A stretch of 64,000 bases of DNA from Henckelia pumila (Eukaryota; Streptophyta; Magnoliopsida; Lamiales; Gesneriaceae). The stretch is taken from positions 29,061,374 to 29,125,373 of the forward strand of contig NC_133121.1 of NCBI RefSeq assembly GCF_033568475.1, written 5' to 3'. The notes under the pieces are model-generated. The model was not told where the DNA came from, made no database searches, and saw nothing but the letters and a program-made list of their open reading frames with translations. How positions within the stretch are numbered: position 1 is the stretch's first letter; every line of letters starts with the position of its first letter. The position numbers and the translations under genes were made by a program. Shown here piece by piece: positions 1 through 11,457 of this stretch.

Positions 1-112
1 GTTCTGGGTTCGTTTTTCTTGGTTCGTTTAATCATATATAAAAATCCCTTAACCATGTTTTATTATATCTAAACAAGGTTAGCAAATTAATCATGTAAAA
101 TGGAACCGAGCT
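1..112 (-). repeat. LTR-like repeat end (truncated by window edge)
   Basis: This stretch is similar to about 55805-55919: both run through an AACCCTTTAA-like segment, an AACATGATTAGC-like segment and end in a GGTTACTACA-like terminus (here GAGCTATTACA). Read on the minus strand the repeat begins TGTAGTAACCCG, a common start for plant Ty3/gypsy LTRs. Only its end is inside the window. From 113 to 397 the sequence is AT-rich with CGGTA-type motifs and shows no gene. Confidence 0.45.
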
Positions 113-397
113 ATTACAATATCAGTATGAAAAAAATTCATACCAATACCGATACTGAAATTTCAAAATTTTGATATAGAAAAAATCCATATTGATAATG
201 TATAGATACCGAAAAAAAATTTCGTATACCGAAAAAATGTCTATATATCAAAAAAATTTCGGTACGGTATCCCGAAAATTTGATATTTTATAAACAACTA
301 CTCTACTGCCCTCACTTAAAAGTTTATCTATCAAATCATCAAAGATCATCCAAGAGCATATACAACTGATCAACCATTTCTATTGAGCCATTGAAGG

Positions 398-920
398 CAG
401 GGGCGGACCCAAAAAAATTTTTCAGGGGGGGCGCAGTTAAGAGTGGAGCCTTCGTCGGGTGATAGCTTAGGTGACCACTTTGTTTTCTTTATTTTATATA
501 AATTAAATTTAATTCATTTTGTCAATATATGTGTTAAAATTTTAAAAATAAAAAGATACAAGCTAAACACATTTTAAAAATTGAGATATCAGAAAAATGC
601 AATTCAGGAAAAAATAAAAATCTAACAATGTTCAACGATGCAATTCATTAAAAAAAATCACGAATGCATAATTTATATCATCAAATGACAAGCATAAAAT
701 TTAAAATAGTGTCATCAATACGTAATAATTTATTATATTATTTGATAAGTCCATAATTAATAAATTTATTTTTCAATATATAACACAAATATGAATTAAA
801 ATCGATATGTATATATTATATTTTACTAAATAAATAATACAAAATATATAATAAAAATTTTTTATGTAAAATTGAGGGGGGGCCTGTGCCCCCTTGGACC
901 CTATATGGGGTCCGCCCATG
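398..920. mobile_element. Non-autonomous hAT-like transposon
   Basis: The 523-bp element has inverted termini CAGGGGCGGACCC (398-410) and, on the other strand from 920, CATGGGCGGACCCC. It is flanked by an 8-bp target duplication, ATTGAAGG at 390-397 and ATTGAAGC at 921-928 (7 of 8 match). CA-starting GC-rich ends with an 8-bp duplication fit the hAT superfamily, and the GGGGCGGA start resembles Tip100-type ends. The interior is AT-rich with no coding potential, so it would need a transposase in trans. Confidence 0.75.
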
Positions 921-1569
921 ATTGAAGCGACCGTTTGAATCATTGGATTCACTCATTTATTGTATTTGAGTTTTATTGGTTGTGTGGCTTGGTGTCCCAA
1001 TCGTTTGTGAGAAGTTAACTAGAAGTTTCAGATTATGAAATGTATAAGTCCTAAAGTTGAAGTCGGTTGTTACAAAAAAATTTATAAGACCAAAGTTTTC
1101 TAGTGAATTTCTTCCTCAATAAAAGAAGGAGAGATGTAAAAAGATTTTGTTTTTGAACTTTCATAATATTTTGTGTCATCTTACTTACTGCTGCGTATTT
1201 ATCATCACAAAAAGAACAGGATCATTTTTCGCATTATATTTGTATTCCAACCGTTTTTTAGTGTTGAAAAATTTCGATCTTATATAAATCCTATCAAGAC
1301 CAGTCACAAGAAATTCCAGTGTTTTAGAGAAAATTTTTAAAAGTGTTTATCCATCCCTCTATAAACATATTTTCAATCCTAATGATATACGTACATGTAT
1401 ATGTATAGTTATATATATACTGATTTTTTTAATGGATTGTGCATGTATTGATAAATATTCACCTTTATTTGAATCCTTGAAAATATAATAAATGGAAGTG
1501 AGTACAAAAAACTATGATTTTCTTTTAACAATGTCTAAATTGTACACACATAAGTTTGTAACATAACCA
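921..1569. other. Intergenic, no gene seen
   Basis: AT-rich sequence between the hAT-like element and the LTR remnant. I see no coding region or RNA gene. A short stretch near 1330-1480 carries AT dinucleotide runs. Confidence 0.5.
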
Positions 1570-3060
1570 TGTGAATAGTATGTATTGTTTATATTTTGTT
1601 GTTAAGGATGTGTGATCCCTCGAAAAGTTTCTCAGGATACATTTGAGTGAGGACATAAACATGTTCGAAAAACTCATGTTAGCACATTAAGGACAATCGT
1701 CGAATATGGGGTGTTACTTGGTATAAGCAGAGGTGGAATAGGGTCGGGACCCGTCCCGCAAACCTCCTACCCAGTTCCCGTCCCGAAAAGGATCGGAAAA
1801 CTTTTTTTCCTCCCGATCCCGTACCCAAAATATTTCGGGACCCGACTATTCGGTTCGGGATCCCGTCGGGTAGGGAGAAAAAATCCCGAATTTTTTTTCA
1901 TGTTCAAGATTTCGTTCAAAAAATTTAAAAAAATATGATAATTTTATTAAATATACTATTTAGAAACTTATATTTATAAATAAAAATAAATATTCAACTT
2001 AAAACATATAATATTAAAATATTTCGGATAATGTTTCAAAGTTTTGTTAAGAAAAAAAATGTATCGGATAATTATTAATAAAATATTCAGATACAATTAC
2101 AAAATAAATTTTGTTAAATAGATTGTCAAATTAATCTTTTGAGTTTTGTTCTACATATTTGTTCTAATTATATAATTATAAATATGAATTAATTAAATTA
2201 TTAATTTAATTTTTTAAAAAAATACACAAAAATAAAATGGCATTTCGTGATTTTACAATTTGATCATCACAATAATAAAAATTATGCAAATTAAGTCCAC
2301 AATTACGTGTTATATGAGTTGAAACCTAATAATATTTAGCTTATTATATTAATAAAGTTATTAATAAAATATATTATTATATTATTTCGGGACGGGTCGG
2401 GAATCCCGTCGGGATAAGGTTTTATTCCCGATCCCGCTTCCGATATTAATCGGGATGGGAAAAATCCCAAAAGTTCGGGTCGGGATAATTTCGGGTTGAG
2501 ATTTTTTCGGGACGGGAATGAGATGAGATTCGGGAAGGGTCGGGATTTCGGGAATTTTTGCCACCTCTAGGTATAAGAGCCAACCTCTCTCAATACGAAA
2601 TGGTTCAAGGACGAACCACGTGGAAGCTGGTGGGCATGTGACGCCATGTCTGATAAGAGGGTGAGAGTGATCGCTAATACCAAGAGGTTGCACGAACAAG
2701 AAGCGAATCTTGACAAACTTCTAGGCGAAAGAGAACATGAATGAACTGATTCCGTACCAGAATGAGAGATTTTGAAACTGTGTAGGTATGAGACTGCACG
2801 ATTGATGATAGATTAAAAGATTTGATAGGTACTACTCATATCAACAAAATGCACCTTCTTTTCTGGAGCTCATCACATAAAAACTCTAAAATTAAACTTG
2901 CTTGACTTAGGGCAATTTTAAGATTAGTAACCCCTTGAAAAATTTCTCAAGATGCATGAGTGAGTCTAGTGAAGATATAAACACGCTGAAAAAACCCCTA
3001 TTGATACAATGAGAGTTAAATTTTAGAACACTGATATCATTTAAGTTTAGTAGAGAATAT
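1570..3060 (+). repeat. Degenerate LTR retrotransposon remnant with PBS-like site
   Basis: With the nested hAT element (1728-2569) taken out, the flanks join to read CTTGGTATAAGAGCCAACC, close to the initiator-Met primer-binding site TGGTATCAGAGC seen in many plant LTR elements. A related segment, containing AAAATTTCTCAAGATGCAT and a following ATATAAACACG stretch, recurs at about 2930-2990 and matches 1620-1665, so part of the LTR appears duplicated. No open reading frame survives. This is an old remnant and its limits are approximate. Confidence 0.4.
1728..2569. mobile_element. Non-autonomous hAT-like element with CGGGA subterminal repeats
   Basis: An 842-bp element with inverted ends CAGAGGTGGAA (from 1728) and TAGAGGTGGCAA (from 2569, minus strand). 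A perfect 8-bp target duplication, GGTATAAG, lies at 1720-1727 and 2570-2577. Both subterminal zones (1738-1890 and 2386-2555) are packed with CGGGA/TCCCG motifs, while the middle is very AT-rich. There is no transposase. Clustered subterminal motifs are the usual binding sites of hAT transposases, so that role is inferred. Confidence 0.8.
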
Positions 3061-3528
3061 TACGTTACATTTTAATATTAAATTTTATTTGAAAACAATT
3101 GAGCAAAGTTTGATGGCTAAACCAACGTTTTATTTCTAATTTTTAAATAACTTGAAAAAACTAACTTATTTTTAGCATTAATATGATGTATAATTTAAAA
3201 ATTTTAGTTTATGAAAATTTCTCAATACATACAAAATATAGGGGGCCATAAAAGATAAATATATTGCCCAAAATTTAGTTATATGATCATCAACTTGGCC
3301 TACATATGGGAAAGCCCAAAGATATGGGCTAGACTGAACTTCATTTGGGATGATAGACCGAGCTCTACCATACACGTCCGCCCCGGCGAATTTCATCTAC
3401 TCGCTGAACTTTTGAATTTGCGAGTGTAATTTCAGCTTAGCTTCTTAAAATATGCTCCTAAAATACACTCGTCATATTTCATATTTCACTCGAATCATTT
3501 CATCCCTCCGTAAATTTTTTCTTATTTT
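3061..3528. other. Region downstream of the release factor gene
   Basis: AT-rich sequence at the 3' end of the minus-strand release factor gene; it should include its 3' UTR. I see no other gene. Confidence 0.4.
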
Positions 3529-6440
3529 TCACTGCTGACTAGACGAGAAAGATGCAATTGCATCCATTTCTTGCTGCAAAAGAAGGGCATCAATGAATAA
3601 GTCCAAGTTCTCTCCCTGCAAAACACCATCTATTGAATGGCTAGTGATGCCAACTCGGTGATCGGAGACACGACCTTGAGGAAAATTGTATGTACGGATG
3701 CGCTCTGATCTATCCCCACTACCAATCTGTTCGATTAGTGGAAACTATCAAAATTATGTGCAAGGCGTGGATCCAAAACAACTTCACACTCAAAGTCGAT
3801 CATACCTGCTGAGCTCTAAGTTTCGACCGACTTGTATGAGCTCTAATCCTTTCCATCTCATACAACTTCGCACACAACAATTTAAGTGCTTTGTACTTGT
3901 TCTGGCAACACAATAGAAAAAGAAATAATGAAACTTCGTGATAATCATCGTTATATAAATAAGTGGAAAAAGGAGTGAAACTTCAAAAATTATACAACTG
4001 ATAATCATTTAGAAAGAAAGAGTACTACAATCAGGCAATTTTGGCTTAAGAGAGTAAATTTAGGCCAAAAAATGTTTCTCTACATGAAATGTGTTCAATA
4101 ACATGCTACTTCATTTTATACGGACAGAATTGGAAGTCATCACAGTTCTTCAGATCAGTTGATTGATTCAAATTTCACATCTTTACATGATAATTGACTG
4201 TTCGTATCAGAACATTGAAAAATCAAAGACGCGCAATAAAAATGCAGTTTATCCCCAAGTAATGATCCAGCTGATTCTGGAAACCATGCACAAAAAATCA
4301 TCCATGACATTGATATGCATTGCACTGAGAGTAAAATAATCACAACATATAGCATACGACTGTCATAGCGAGCCCATAACCTAATATTCAACAGAAAGTA
4401 AATATGAAGTTCAGATAATCCACGCAAAAAGTAAATATCAACAATTTTTCAGAATTTTATACCTGATGTTGGGAGCGTTCATCCTGTATAGCAACTGTCA
4501 ACCCTGATGGTAAATGAGTAACCCTGACAGCACTATTAGTGGTATTTGCATGCTGACCACCAGAACCTCCAGATCTGTAAGTGTCGATTTTCAGATCCTC
4601 ATTTCTTAATTGTACATCTACCTGCAAAAAATTCGCAAAATTAGTTGAGTTTGAGCAAGAAACATTTTTCTTTTGTTTTTTTCCTTCTCGGTCATGCTTT
4701 AGCAACTACCAGGTATGAAAAAGCACACTTTTAGCAACTACCAAGCAAATGAAACGGCATCAAAGAAATTCGAACCTGATCAGCTTGTGGAAGAATAACA
4801 ACAGACACAGCACTGGTGTGGATTCGTCCAGATTTCTCAGTTACAGGAACCCGCTACAAAAGAAGTGCATTTTCAAAATCAGTGAACCTGCGGAGGAAAA
4901 AGAATATCCAACTATTGACAGGCGTGCAACAAACAAAACCTGAACTCTGTGAATTCCACTCTCAAATTTCAGCTTCCCAAAAACTCCTGCACCAGAGATT
5001 GCAGCACTAGCTTCCTGAAGGGATTAAAATTCAATAAAAGGTTATGGTAATGCGACGACAATGATGCAAAGATTCCAACATTGATCACACATAATCTAAA
5101 TGAAGCAAATTTGATCTTGCTAGCATATTATATCATAGATGCACATGGCTATTTTGGCAGATTGATCTTCCAATATCCTAGTTTCAATATTGTACAAAAG
5201 GAAAAACCTTAGATTGCCTTGGATTGAAATATCTGCATTTAGACAAAGGGCTCCATATTGGAGAACTCCAAATTTTAACCAATGCATTTGGAATCACTAT
5301 AACTCAATAATGTCCACACACGTGCAAAGGATTTAAAATGATGAATTTGGTATTCTTCATTTTAAATCAATTCAAACAATATTTTAATGAAATGACTATA
5401 TTAAATGGCAGGAACTCAGTGGACCTTGTACCCTTTAAGGTCAGACTCTGCCAAATCCAGAACTTCGAACCTCCAACCTTTCTGCAGCGAGTACTTCTCA
5501 TACCTGATTGAGATCAACAAAAAGTCAGAATACTAAAAAGAAACACTTAATATGTACACAGGTTATAGAAATAGCTCCTACATCTTGAATACGTCCATGG
5601 CAAACAAAGAGGCCTCTTCCCCTCCAGTTCCTGAAACAAATCACGCCAAGAATGTCAATAATAGATTTCTACCTTAAAGGGACAAAAATAACCATAAAGC
5701 CTGTGAAGTAAATATGCAGGCCCCAGGGCTAGTGATGGGATTTGCTACCTGCTCTGACTTCCAGTATGCAGTCACGCTCATCTGCGTCATCCTTAGGTAG
5801 CAAGGACTTGAGCAACAAATACTGGAGCCGCTTTTGTTCTTTTGATACTTGCCCCAATTCTTGAGAAGCCATTTCCTGCATGTCTCTGTCATCCCGACTT
5901 TCAACAATCATCAACTTCAGCCCGTCGATGACCTTTTCACAAAGAGAGGAAACATCAAGCCATATGCTTGCAGCGATTAACAATAGCAGTGAGACTGAGT
6001 GAGATAATTACCCTGCTCACGGTTCTCAACTGATTTATCAAATCAACTGAATCTCGGAGCTTCTTCAGCTCCTTATTGGCGTTTGTATACTTTTCGGGCA
6101 ATGCATCTGGCTATCTTTTCAGACGAGTTTAAAAAAAAAAAAAAAAATCTTTCCCCAAACAGAATGTAAGTAGGTACAAAAAAAATGCTCGGAAGTTAAT
6201 TACCTGATTGACAATGCTCTGAAGATAAGCATGACGGGTTTCGATGGCGGATAATTTATGTTCCATGATCTGAATTAAATTCTGAGAAAGTTGATGCGGT
6301 GGTTCCGAAACAGTTTGCGCCGCCGGAGAAGAGGTGGAGTAAGAAGAAAAGGGTGTTGGTTGCTTGAATAAACGGAATTGAAATCCACCAATACTTGTTA
6401 GAGACTGATTCAGCCGCTTAAAAAACCCTGCACTCCTCAT
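3529..6440 (-). CDS. Organellar peptide chain release factor 1 (probably mitochondrial)
   Basis: Class-I release factor that recognises UAA/UAG and hydrolyses peptidyl-tRNA on organellar ribosomes. Reading GT-AG junctions gives ten exons: 6204-6440, 6012-6110, 5749-5932, 5582-5630, 5425-5503, 4940-5014, 4776-4853, 4463-4621, 3806-3901 and 3529-3726 (TGA), a 417-residue protein; phases agree at all junctions, and exon 1's inner edge is good to 1 bp. The PVT codon-recognition tripeptide is at residues 244-246, and the catalytic GGQ (in GSGGQHAN) at 288-290. The C-terminus has the [14 protein letters not shown] block. The N-terminal ~45 residues are rich in Arg, Ser and Phe with few acids, like a mitochondrial presequence, and the length exceeds the bacterial protein by about 55 residues. 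A chloroplast form (APG3-like) is possible. No disabling mutation was seen. Confidence 0.93.
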
Positions 6441-6591
6441 TTTTCGTCGGCGAGGGAATTAGATATCTTCTTCAATGAGAATAATCGCAACACAATTGAT
6501 GTACGAGGTTTCACTATGTAACCCCTAAACCCAAAAATCAAACATGAGTGATGAGACCTACTCAACTCAAATCACGGGTAAACAAAAAAAC
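6441..6591 (-). promoter_or_regulatory. Short 5' leader/promoter remnant of the release factor gene
   Basis: Only about 140 bp separate the release factor ATG (6440) from the 9-bp duplication (6583-6591) bordering the Mutator-like element. Any promoter farther upstream was displaced to beyond 13294 or is now supplied by the element. I see no clear TATA box here. Confidence 0.4.
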
Positions 6592-6872
6592 GGGTTTTTT
6601 TAAAAAATATTATATAATAAAAAAAATATTTATAAAAATGTAACAAAACTATAAGGTTTGTAAAAATATAATAATCCGGGACTTAAAGTCACGGATTCAA
6701 AAGAGATTGACAATCTCTGTCAAATGTCAATTACCAAAAAATTGATTTTAAAAAAATAGAAAAGTGAATCCCGTCAGCTTCGGATTCATAATTACCTTCT
6801 CCATTTCCAATAAAGGAATCGTTGCTCCAGTCATTCCACTATCATTTGTTCTCACTCCAATTATCATGTTGA
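6592..6872 (+). repeat. MULE left terminal inverted repeat
   Basis: 281 bp that align with the reverse complement of 12899-13285. Shared landmarks are the AT-rich end, AATCCGGGACTT, the GATTCATAATTACC block, ATTCCACTAT, and the inner limit ATTATCATGTTGA. It contains repeated AATCCGG/CCGGATT motifs. Confidence 0.85.
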
Positions 6873-8121
6873 TTTTCCCAACAACTCACGTAAAATAATA
6901 AATTTCTCAATTTTCCCCTCTGCTATCCTCTCATTCCATTATGACTTGTTCTAATTTTTTTCCTTGTTCCTTCTTGAAAAGTCTTCCTCATCTTCTCTCA
7001 GTGTTGCTATTGTTGAGGCAAGTCTATTTCATAATATTCATTGTAATGTTATTTTTTTTATAATATTTTTTTTATTGTGTATTATTGTGTTCTAATTTTA
7101 GTTAAATATTATCACAGCTTGATTTAATCGTCATTTGAATTTTGATGTATTTCTTCTCAGATTTGTTCTAGGTAAGCATCATCTATTTTTAATTTTGTTT
7201 TGTTGTACTTAATACTTTCATTATTATTTTTATTTAGTTGGTTTTATTTCTTTGAAAATATTTTAAGATTATAATTTAATCGATGGTTGATTTTATTTTA
7301 TTATGTTGTTAACATGTAATTATTATAATGATACTTTCTGTACGAAGCTATGATAAACTAGTTTTTCTTAATTAAATAAGAAAGGGTTGTTATTTTATAC
7401 AAAAAACTACAATTTTCTAAGTTTTTGATTTTATTTTTTTATCAATTAAATTAAATTAATTAATACTGATTTTTAGAAAATAAAATGTTATAATAAAAAA
7501 ATTCGTAAATTTATTGTGTACTTTTTGTGCTATGACATAAGAAATTAACACTAGTTTATTTAATAGAATTGATATTATTTATTTTGTGCATTAAGAATGA
7601 TAAAACTAATATATTAGAGAGATTGCTACGTACTATAAAATAATACTAAATAAATGATAAAATTATCTATTGATACCACCAAAATTAAAAACATGTGATT
7701 TAATATATTTTAAAGTATAAATAATTCTCCTCATATTTATAAAAAATATCATTTTTTTGCCAAACTTAATAATACACATTATATATTATTAATTAATCAC
7801 TTTATATTTCAACATACCAATAAATTACATATCTTATATTTTTTTACTTCATTTTAAATTTGAAAACTCATTTTTTCTAAAGTGATAGTAAATTAATTTT
7901 ATTAATTTTAATTAGTTAAAATTATAGGTTTTTTCTAAAATGTGTCAAATTTTTATTTATTTTTTTGCTCGTTAATCTCTTTTATAAATAAATTATATTA
8001 TAATTTAAAAAATTTGTAATCAATTTGTTAACCTAGTAAAAAATTATTCTACGTTGCGAACAACAACATTAATATTTTTAGTTCCATAATGTTGATATTA
8101 TATATTTATTGTTGAATACAG
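6873..8121. other. MULE left internal non-coding spacer
   Basis: Very AT-rich region between the left inverted repeat and the transposase remnant; it should include the promoter and 5' UTR of the transposase gene. An acceptor-like TACAG at 8117-8121 precedes the first coding exon. No other gene seen. Confidence 0.5.
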
Positions 8122-9925
8122 AGATGGACGTTGTGAGCGCATTACTCTACATTGGTGGTCCTGTTATTATTAAAAATGATAGGGTCGTATATAGCATACC
8201 AGCAACTAGACCCATGAAAATCTCACGTTCGATTACATTTGCCCAGTTGGTGAATAAGGTGCATCGCCTCCTACAAATAGATCCATCACAATTCAGTATT
8301 AAACTATCTACAAAATATTCTTACGAAGTTATGTCTCGTCATATCGAAGAGCATGTGTACATCACAGATGATGAGAGTCTACAATTCATGTTTGATTCAT
8401 TGTTACTACATTGTTTTTACATGTATGTTGAATCATCTCCAGTATCTTATGAGGTGTATTGTGATCATGAGACGTTCATGCCAGAGATAACACAAGGTTT
8501 GAGTACAATGGATTTCAATGATCCGCCACAAACTTCTACTCGCCACATAGATATCGCAGGTTCAAAATTGTATTCTGGAATTGGTACGGGAAATTGGTAT
8601 CATCACATCATGGTTCCCACGGAAAAAGATCATGGATGGGTCCAAAATGAAACATTGTCATGGGATTTATATTCACGACCTTGGGATCATCTTATCACGA
8701 ATCCCACACAAGAAGATGCAGGACCTAGTGGGCAAAAGACACCTCGAGTTTTGGATTTTAATTATGGGGATTCTGGAAATATGCCAAATTCAATTACAAG
8801 AAATATTACTGAGGTACATGATCCATTTGCTGACAGTTCTCATCATGTAATGAGTAGCGACAGTGATCCCGATGCAGCATCAAGTGATGGGGAAGAATAT
8901 GACACCCATGACATGGAAGCACGACAGGGTGAGGGCACATCATCGCAAATCCCAAACTACGGCGGGGAAACACTTGTTGCACAAAACATTCCTCGTGATG
9001 GTTCCGTAATGCGTGTTATTCCTCAATTTTTCAGCACAGTTTATGATGAACAAATTCCAGATTCTTTTGGGTCATCATCTAGATCACGGACTAAGTTTTA
9101 CGAACCTGAAAGGCCTGAACTTTGTGCGAAAATGGTTTTCAAAAACAAAAGTGAATTAATATCATATGTGAAGGATTTTTCTATTCGAATTGCAAGGCGT
9201 GAATATATTGTTGTCCAAAGTTCTCCAACAATATGAAAGATCAAGTGTAAGAACTTTTCTGTTGGTGGCAATTGTGGTTGGGGACTTCGAGCATCATTCA
9301 AACAGATTATCGGTTTTTTCATGATAACAAAGTATGGTGGGGAGCATACATGCGTTTCTAGCCAAGTGAGCATAGATCACCACAACCTTGACGTAAATAT
9401 GGTGGCAAGCACACTTTTTGGTATTGTACGTTGTGATCCTCGGACCTAAATGGGAATGACACGAAAAGTGTTTTTCAAAACCTAGCATTAAGGGCGTTAC
9501 TTTACTTTTTTGCCTGTAGTGGTTACGGCTAGACAACTTTGCTCAGAGAAAAAACTCCTTGCTTCATTTTTGAATGCAGTTCGGGCGGGATCGAACGGGA
9601 AACAGGAAAAGAAAGGCTATTCATCTTCCGTTACGGGCTTATGGATCTAGTGGATTGTCCCAATAAACTATTTACTTAGTTATCGTCACTGGCTGCAGAT
9701 CTAGCTTGGTCATATGAAATCAAGTATGTCAGAGAGAGTATCAAAGGAAGATATGGCTATGATATCTCGTATGCTAAAGCATGGCAGAGTTTGAAGCGTG
9801 CAGTGGAGATCGTATATGGTACGTGGGAAAGCTCTGTTTCATTGCTTCCAAAATATATGGGTGCTTTGTCTAAGTATAATCCAGGGACTATTGTAGAGTG
9901 GAAGCACCTTCGACAAAACAATCAT
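8122..9925 (+). pseudogene. MuDR-type transposase, broken and lacking catalytic core
   Basis: The first 370 codons are open (MDVVSALLYIGG from 8124 to a TGA at 9234-9236). An N-terminal PB1-like region is followed by a Ser/Asp-rich linker and the start of the MuDR DNA-binding region (MVFKNKSELISYVKDFSI). Beyond the TGA, homology continues in the same frame (KCKNFSVGGNCGWGLRASF, then KYGGEHTC), so the stop most likely replaced a Trp codon. After frame breaks it resumes near 9710-9920 (KGRYGYDISYAKAWQ, EWKHL). The DDE core and SWIM zinc finger expected next are absent: sequence of the convergent PMD gene starts at once. Confidence 0.75.
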
Positions 9926-9940
9926 CCCCAAAAAGTTTTA

Positions 9941-11457
9941 AACTTCGTATTCTAGGCCTTCAAGCCGTGTATAGATGGATTTCGGCACTGTAAAAGAATA
10001 ATAAGTGTAGAACGTAGAATTTGTTCTCGAAGGTCTGGGGTCATCATAATTCTGTGAATACATAGGATTGTTCATCATTGAAGTTCCGGCCTCATCCATA
10101 TTTTGTGTCCATGGTGGTTGCGACATAGATGCATGATCTTGTCGTTGATATTGTTGTTCATACATTATAGAAAAACATAAAAACATGCACATTGAATAAA
10201 AATTCCAAGTTTTCAAGTTTAATAATTAAGAAAAAACACTCAACATATCTTACGTAAAATTGTCGGTAGCTTCCATGTATGGGATGGTATCCAACCATTG
10301 CCGTAGGTACCCGTATCGGAGATACAAATATATGAGAAATACGTCGGTACCAACCAATATACTCCAGCGTCGTGTCAGGTGTACCAGGTGTGATAAATTC
10401 CCCACCCATGAAAACCCACGCTTCCATCTATGATATGAAAAAAAATTACAATTTAGAAAATCAATGAAAGTATTAGAAGCATACTAAAAAAATATTTTAT
10501 TTGCAAAATACTTTGCGCCATAAGGTGGGAATGGTAGACCCTGAAGCACATCTGCAACTTGATCTGATTCTAGCTGGTTTTGTTGTACACTGTCTGGCGT
10601 CAGAAGTGTAATCCTTGATCACACACAAATCTGCAATGATATACAATATACACGTCGCATAACAACATTATAACAAGCACAAATATATTTCTATATAGGT
10701 TTAACCGTACCTGAAGTAATTGGAGAGGCCCGCAAATGTCTTTCTTCAACACCAGAGAAGTGTTGCATAACTCTCGATAGAGATATTCCAGTACAGCGGA
10801 ACCCCAACTATATGTAATCACTGTATCAATATCCTCAAGAAATGATAAATACATAAGCTTCACTGCCGAACTCTCTGAGTTTGGAAACATGAATCCACCA
10901 ATAATCAGTAAGGCCACACAACGAGAATATTTCACAACATCATCTTCTGTACTCTCGTCATGAATCATATGATCCAGACAGTGCTTTCGTATAGCGCCAA
11001 GAGAAAGGTGACCACCTTTGATTTTATTAGGCTCTGGCATGAAACCCAACCAATATAAACACCGCTGTTGCAACTCATTTTTTCTATACTTGGTATCTAC
11101 ACCAGTTATGGGAATTCCATCGATATTCAAACTCCAAATTAATGCCACGTCCTGCAAGGTTATCGTGGTCTCACCGACGGGAAGGTGGAATGTGTGTGTT
11201 TCTCGGTGCCATCTCTCTACAATGGCTGTAAGCAAATGATTATCGTAATATTTTATCGGACTACACTGTAAGATACCATAAAATCCCATACGCGCCAAAC
11301 ATATACGAACACGCTGGTGAATTCCTTCACTATACAACATCCAAAGAGAATTATCGGAACGACGTGGATGTATAAGTGAATCAATGTTATCGGCATTGAT
11401 ATTGTTCGAAATATGTCTATCTTGTAAATATAAAACATTTTCTGAATTTTCCGTCAT
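9941..11457 (-). pseudogene. Plant mobile domain (PMD, MAIN/MAIL1-type) protein, decayed
   Basis: Exon 1 (10711-11457, 249 codons) encodes a PMD N-terminal half: WHRETHTFHLPVGETTITL, then DVALIWSLNIDG, LGFMPEP and CVALLIIGGFMFP, ending LQLLQ before a GTACGG donor. Exon 2 (about 10512-10630) opens with ICV-stop-SRI, where the TGA at 10619-10621 sits at an expected Trp, then runs to LPFPPYGAK. A third block (about 10250-10427) has EYIGWYRRISHIFVSP, the family's C-terminal signature, and 9941-10180 holds a low-complexity tail. The middle C-terminal part of the domain seems deleted. PMD genes occur both as host genes needed for transposon silencing and meristem upkeep and as cargo in MULEs and gypsy elements; position inside the inverted repeats makes this cargo. 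Confidence 0.75.

Noticed and set aside
1711..2699. Possible small proteins at 1711-1938 and 2382-2699
   Set aside because: Both fall largely in the CGGGA-rich ends of a non-autonomous hAT-like element and have no protein-like composition.
8581..8850. Second open frame within the MULE transposase gene
   Set aside because: Overlaps the transposase N-terminus in another frame with no known domain.
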